NCBI GenBank assembly: GCA_003520285.1
Contig: DOVB01000199.1
Location: 1-5,595, forward strand
Reading direction: 5' to 3'
Length of the DNA: 5,595 nt
DNA from: Halieaceae bacterium
GTDB lineage: Bacteria > Pseudomonadota > Gammaproteobacteria > Pseudomonadales > Halieaceae
Below, piece by piece: positions 5,466-5,595 of the stretch (position 1 is its first letter; the number at the start of each line of letters is the position of its first letter). The translations under genes were made by a program, and so were the position numbers. The notes beneath the pieces are model-generated. The model saw only the letters and a program-made list of their open reading frames with translations, made no database searches and was not told the DNA's origin.

Positions 5466-5595
5466 GTGCCCTCACTGAGTCTTAAAGGATTTGTTCAAAC
5501 AGTTATTGTGGTTATTGTTGGGTTTGGTATCGCCTTTCAGATCCTAACCGGTAAGCCAAAACCTGAGCCGACAGCGTTGATGGAACCGCCGCCTA
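5466..5595 (+). CDS. N-terminus of a membrane-anchored protein, probably RND-efflux periplasmic adaptor (HlyD/MFP type), cut by window edge
   Basis: An open frame runs off the right edge. From GTG 5466 it gives 43 codons. After a short SLSLKG lead there is one hydrophobic segment, FVQTVIVVIVGFGIAFQIL (about 9-27), then a polar, proline-rich stretch, TGKPKPEPTALMEPPP. A single N-terminal membrane anchor followed by a KPKPEP-like linker is typical of inner-membrane-anchored adaptor subunits of tripartite RND efflux pumps, but too little is visible to exclude another anchored periplasmic protein. AGGA at 5454-5457 lies eight bases before the GTG. An in-frame ATG at 5457 would add MLV but has no ribosome site at a normal distance. 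The gene is divergent from the phasin gene, and I found no convincing promoter in the space between. Confidence 0.55.
   Translation, partial: MPSLSLKGFVQTVIVVIVGFGIAFQILTGKPKPEPTALMEPPP

Overview
The window looks like a chromosomal segment of a marine-type gammaproteobacterium, most likely from the Cellvibrionales or a neighbouring Pseudomonadales lineage. The evidence is a RadA close to the E. coli protein as I recall it, a PhaD-like TetR regulator next to a phasin (a pairing familiar from polyhydroxyalkanoate loci of Pseudomonas relatives), and chromosomal lambda-P-like and DnaT-like genes beside radA. Base composition appears even, near 50% GC by eye. I see no integrase, transposase, tRNA, rRNA or CRISPR array. 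The genus assignment is inference.

Layout, left to right. (1) 1-596, minus: a DsbA-fold protein without a CxxC motif, cut by the left edge. It has a plausible promoter of its own at 625-653. (2) 704-1363, minus: a lambda replication protein P-like protein. (3) 1374-2483, minus: a replication protein with an N-terminal helical or winged-helix-like region and three tandem DnaT-type DNA-binding domains. The stop codon of gene 3 is embedded in the Shine-Dalgarno of gene 2, so the two are probably translationally coupled. (4) 2537-3925, plus: radA, divergent from gene 3 across 53 bp. (5) 3922-4575, minus: a PhaD-like TetR regulator whose stop codon interlocks with that of radA in one CTAG. (6) 4685-5290, minus: a phasin with a histone H1-like N-terminal tail, ended by a strong intrinsic terminator at 4626-4650. 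(7) 5466-5595, plus: the first 43 codons of a membrane-anchored, proline-rich protein, probably an RND-efflux periplasmic adaptor, cut by the right edge.

Two functional themes emerge. The left half is DNA replication and recombination: a DnaT/O-like plus P-like pair that resembles a domesticated phage helicase-loading module, head-to-head with the recombination-branch helicase gene radA. This is the most interesting part of the window. The right half is polyhydroxyalkanoate granule biology: a regulator and a granule-associated DNA-binding phasin, with no synthase gene in view.

No stretch longer than 300 bases lacks a gene. The gaps are 597-703, 1364-1373, 2484-2536, 4576-4684 and 5291-5465. 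Beyond the signals listed, I see no further gene in them.
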